From NCBI GenBank assembly GCA_900548315.1, contig URJU01000127.1:1-6686 (forward strand): a stretch of DNA of 6,686 nucleotides, given 5' to 3'. Below the pieces are notes generated by a model, which was given only the letters and a program-made list of their open reading frames with translations, was not told the origin of the DNA and did no database searches. Shown piece by piece: positions 6,161-6,686 of the stretch. A program made the translations under genes and the position numbers. Position 1 is the stretch's first letter. Each line of letters starts with the position of its first letter. This DNA is from an uncultured Coprococcus sp. Its GTDB lineage: Bacteria > Bacillota > Clostridia > Lachnospirales > Lachnospiraceae.

Positions 6161-6631
6161 TTAAGGCATGTCAGCCTCGTTAGTTACTACCCCTGATGCT
6201 GCGGCTTTTTCAACGATCGCCTTGACGCCAGATATCTCGTCTATCACAACCTCTGTTCCGGGTTCTATGATATCGCCGTTCTTAGATCTGGCGGTCCATT
6301 CAACACCGTTTATCATTACCTGTCCGGTAGACTTGAGATTGTCTATTTCGGCAGAGACGATAACGTGCTTGCCGATAAGACTTTCCACATTGGTTTTAAC
6401 CAACTTATTGTCTAAATGTTTTTTTGCGATAGGTCTTGTCGTGAAGAACAGGATAGATGTGACAATGAGGAATACAACGATCTGTAACGGCAATGATCCG
6501 CTGAAAAAAGCTATTATCAGTGCCGCAAGGGCTCCTCCACATGCCCAGATGGTTGTAAGTCCAAGCGATATGATCTCTACAATGAGACATACGGCAAATA
6601 TGATAAGCCAGGTTGCAATCTCCCAATTCAT
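6161..6631 (-). CDS. NfeD-like membrane protein, SPFH partner
   Basis: The 156-residue protein is a short NfeD family member (YbbJ-like), without the serine-protease domain of long NfeD proteins. Hydrophobic segments at about 5-22, 26-44 and 48-65 form the membrane part. Residues 86-142 match the C-terminal OB-fold domain, with the family pattern GQVMINGVEWTARS (103-116) followed by IIEPGTEVVI (121-130). Such proteins act with SPFH proteins, and the SPFH gene begins 31 bases downstream in the same direction. The start is the ATG at 6631, with GGGAGGTG just upstream. The frame is open further, to a GTG at 6661, but that extension (MYKRQ...) is translated Nextera adapter and must be dropped. 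Only 15 genomic bases remain upstream, so the promoter, and any earlier operon gene, is outside the contig. The coding sequence itself appears complete. Confidence 0.9.
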   Translation of the reverse strand: MNWEIATWLIIFAVCLIVEIISLGLTTIWACGGALAALIIAFFSGSLPLQIVVFLIVTSILFFTTRPIAKKHLDNKLVKTNVESLIGKHVIVSAEIDNLKSTGQVMINGVEWTARSKNGDIIEPGTEVVIDEISGVKAIVEKAAASGVVTNEADMP

Positions 6632-6637
6632 ATAGAA

Positions 6638-6645
6638 CACCTCCC
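6638..6645 (-). promoter_or_regulatory. Ribosome binding site deciding the NfeD start
   Basis: Read on the - strand, GGGAGGTG ends six bases before the ATG at 6631. It supports that start and rejects the longer frame that enters the adapter. Confidence 0.85.
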
Positions 6646-6646
6646 T

Positions 6647-6686
6647 CTGTCTCTTATACACATCTCCGAGCCCACGAGACGCGTAG
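6647..6686 (-). other. Nextera sequencing adapter (artefact)
   Basis: 6647-6665 is the Tn5 mosaic end CTGTCTCTTATACACATCT, 6666-6680 completes the reverse complement of the Nextera Read 2 adapter, and 6681-6686 (GCGTAG) is the first six bases of the same i7 index seen at the left end. The 40 bases are the exact reverse complement of 10-49. This is library sequence, so the genomic part of the contig ends at about 6646. Confidence 0.98.

Noticed and set aside
6168..6635. Long + strand frame opposite the NfeD gene.
   Set aside because: It is a mirror frame of the coding strand. The - strand product has membrane helices and an OB-fold with family motifs and a good ribosome binding site; this one has neither.
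1..6686. Possible composite transposon bounded by 40-bp terminal inverted repeats with Tn5 mosaic ends.
   Set aside because: The repeats are Nextera adapter with i7 index and P7 sequence, there is no transposase inside, and the enclosed genes are ordinary housekeeping or accessory genes.

Overview
The window is a 6.7 kb assembled contig from what looks like a Gram-positive, low-to-moderate GC anaerobe of the class Clostridia, most likely family Lachnospiraceae. The basis is the strong AGGAGG-type ribosome binding sites, the codon style (frequent AGA, ATA and GGA), the AT-rich spacers, and the protein types (a YbhJ-like hydratase, a Maa/LacA acetyltransferase, and a membrane protein with an N-terminal zinc ribbon). 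The family assignment is inference; no marker gene is present. Both extreme ends (1-49 and 6647-6686) are not biological. They are Illumina Nextera adapter plus i7 index, arranged as a perfect 40-bp terminal inverted repeat, so genomic sequence runs only from about 50 to 6646.

Layout. 50-448 is a long non-coding region with an inverted repeat (111-149), a good sigma-A-like promoter (173-200), a short untranslated stretch and a strong intrinsic terminator (287-328). A second spacer with only a weak promoter candidate follows. 449-2737 (+) encodes a 762-residue aconitase-superfamily hydratase that keeps the three Fe-S cysteines and most active-site residues but has diverged signature motifs. 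2738-2986 is a spacer with two hairpins and a 17-bp-spaced direct repeat. 2987-3625 (+) encodes a hexapeptide-repeat sugar O-acetyltransferase. Twelve bases later, 3638-5035 (+) starts with GTG and encodes a zinc-ribbon, single-pass membrane protein with a very acidic outer part; these two genes probably share a transcript. A bidirectional terminator hairpin (5105-5155) separates this rightward block from a leftward pair: an NfeD-like membrane protein (6161-6631, -) followed by an SPFH/stomatin-like protein (5173-6129, -).

How the genes fit together. The NfeD/SPFH pair is a recognised functional partnership, a membrane-associated stomatin scaffold with its OB-fold partner, and the order and 31-base spacing fit an operon. 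The hydratase stands alone, with its own upstream control region. The acetyltransferase and zinc-ribbon protein are adjacent, but their products suggest no obvious shared pathway.

I see no CRISPR array, tRNA, rRNA, insertion sequence or evident new multi-gene system. The most notable points are the promoter-leader-terminator module before the hydratase, the motif divergence in the hydratase, the clean 11-residue repeat in the SPFH protein, and the adapter-derived false N-terminus on the NfeD reading frame.
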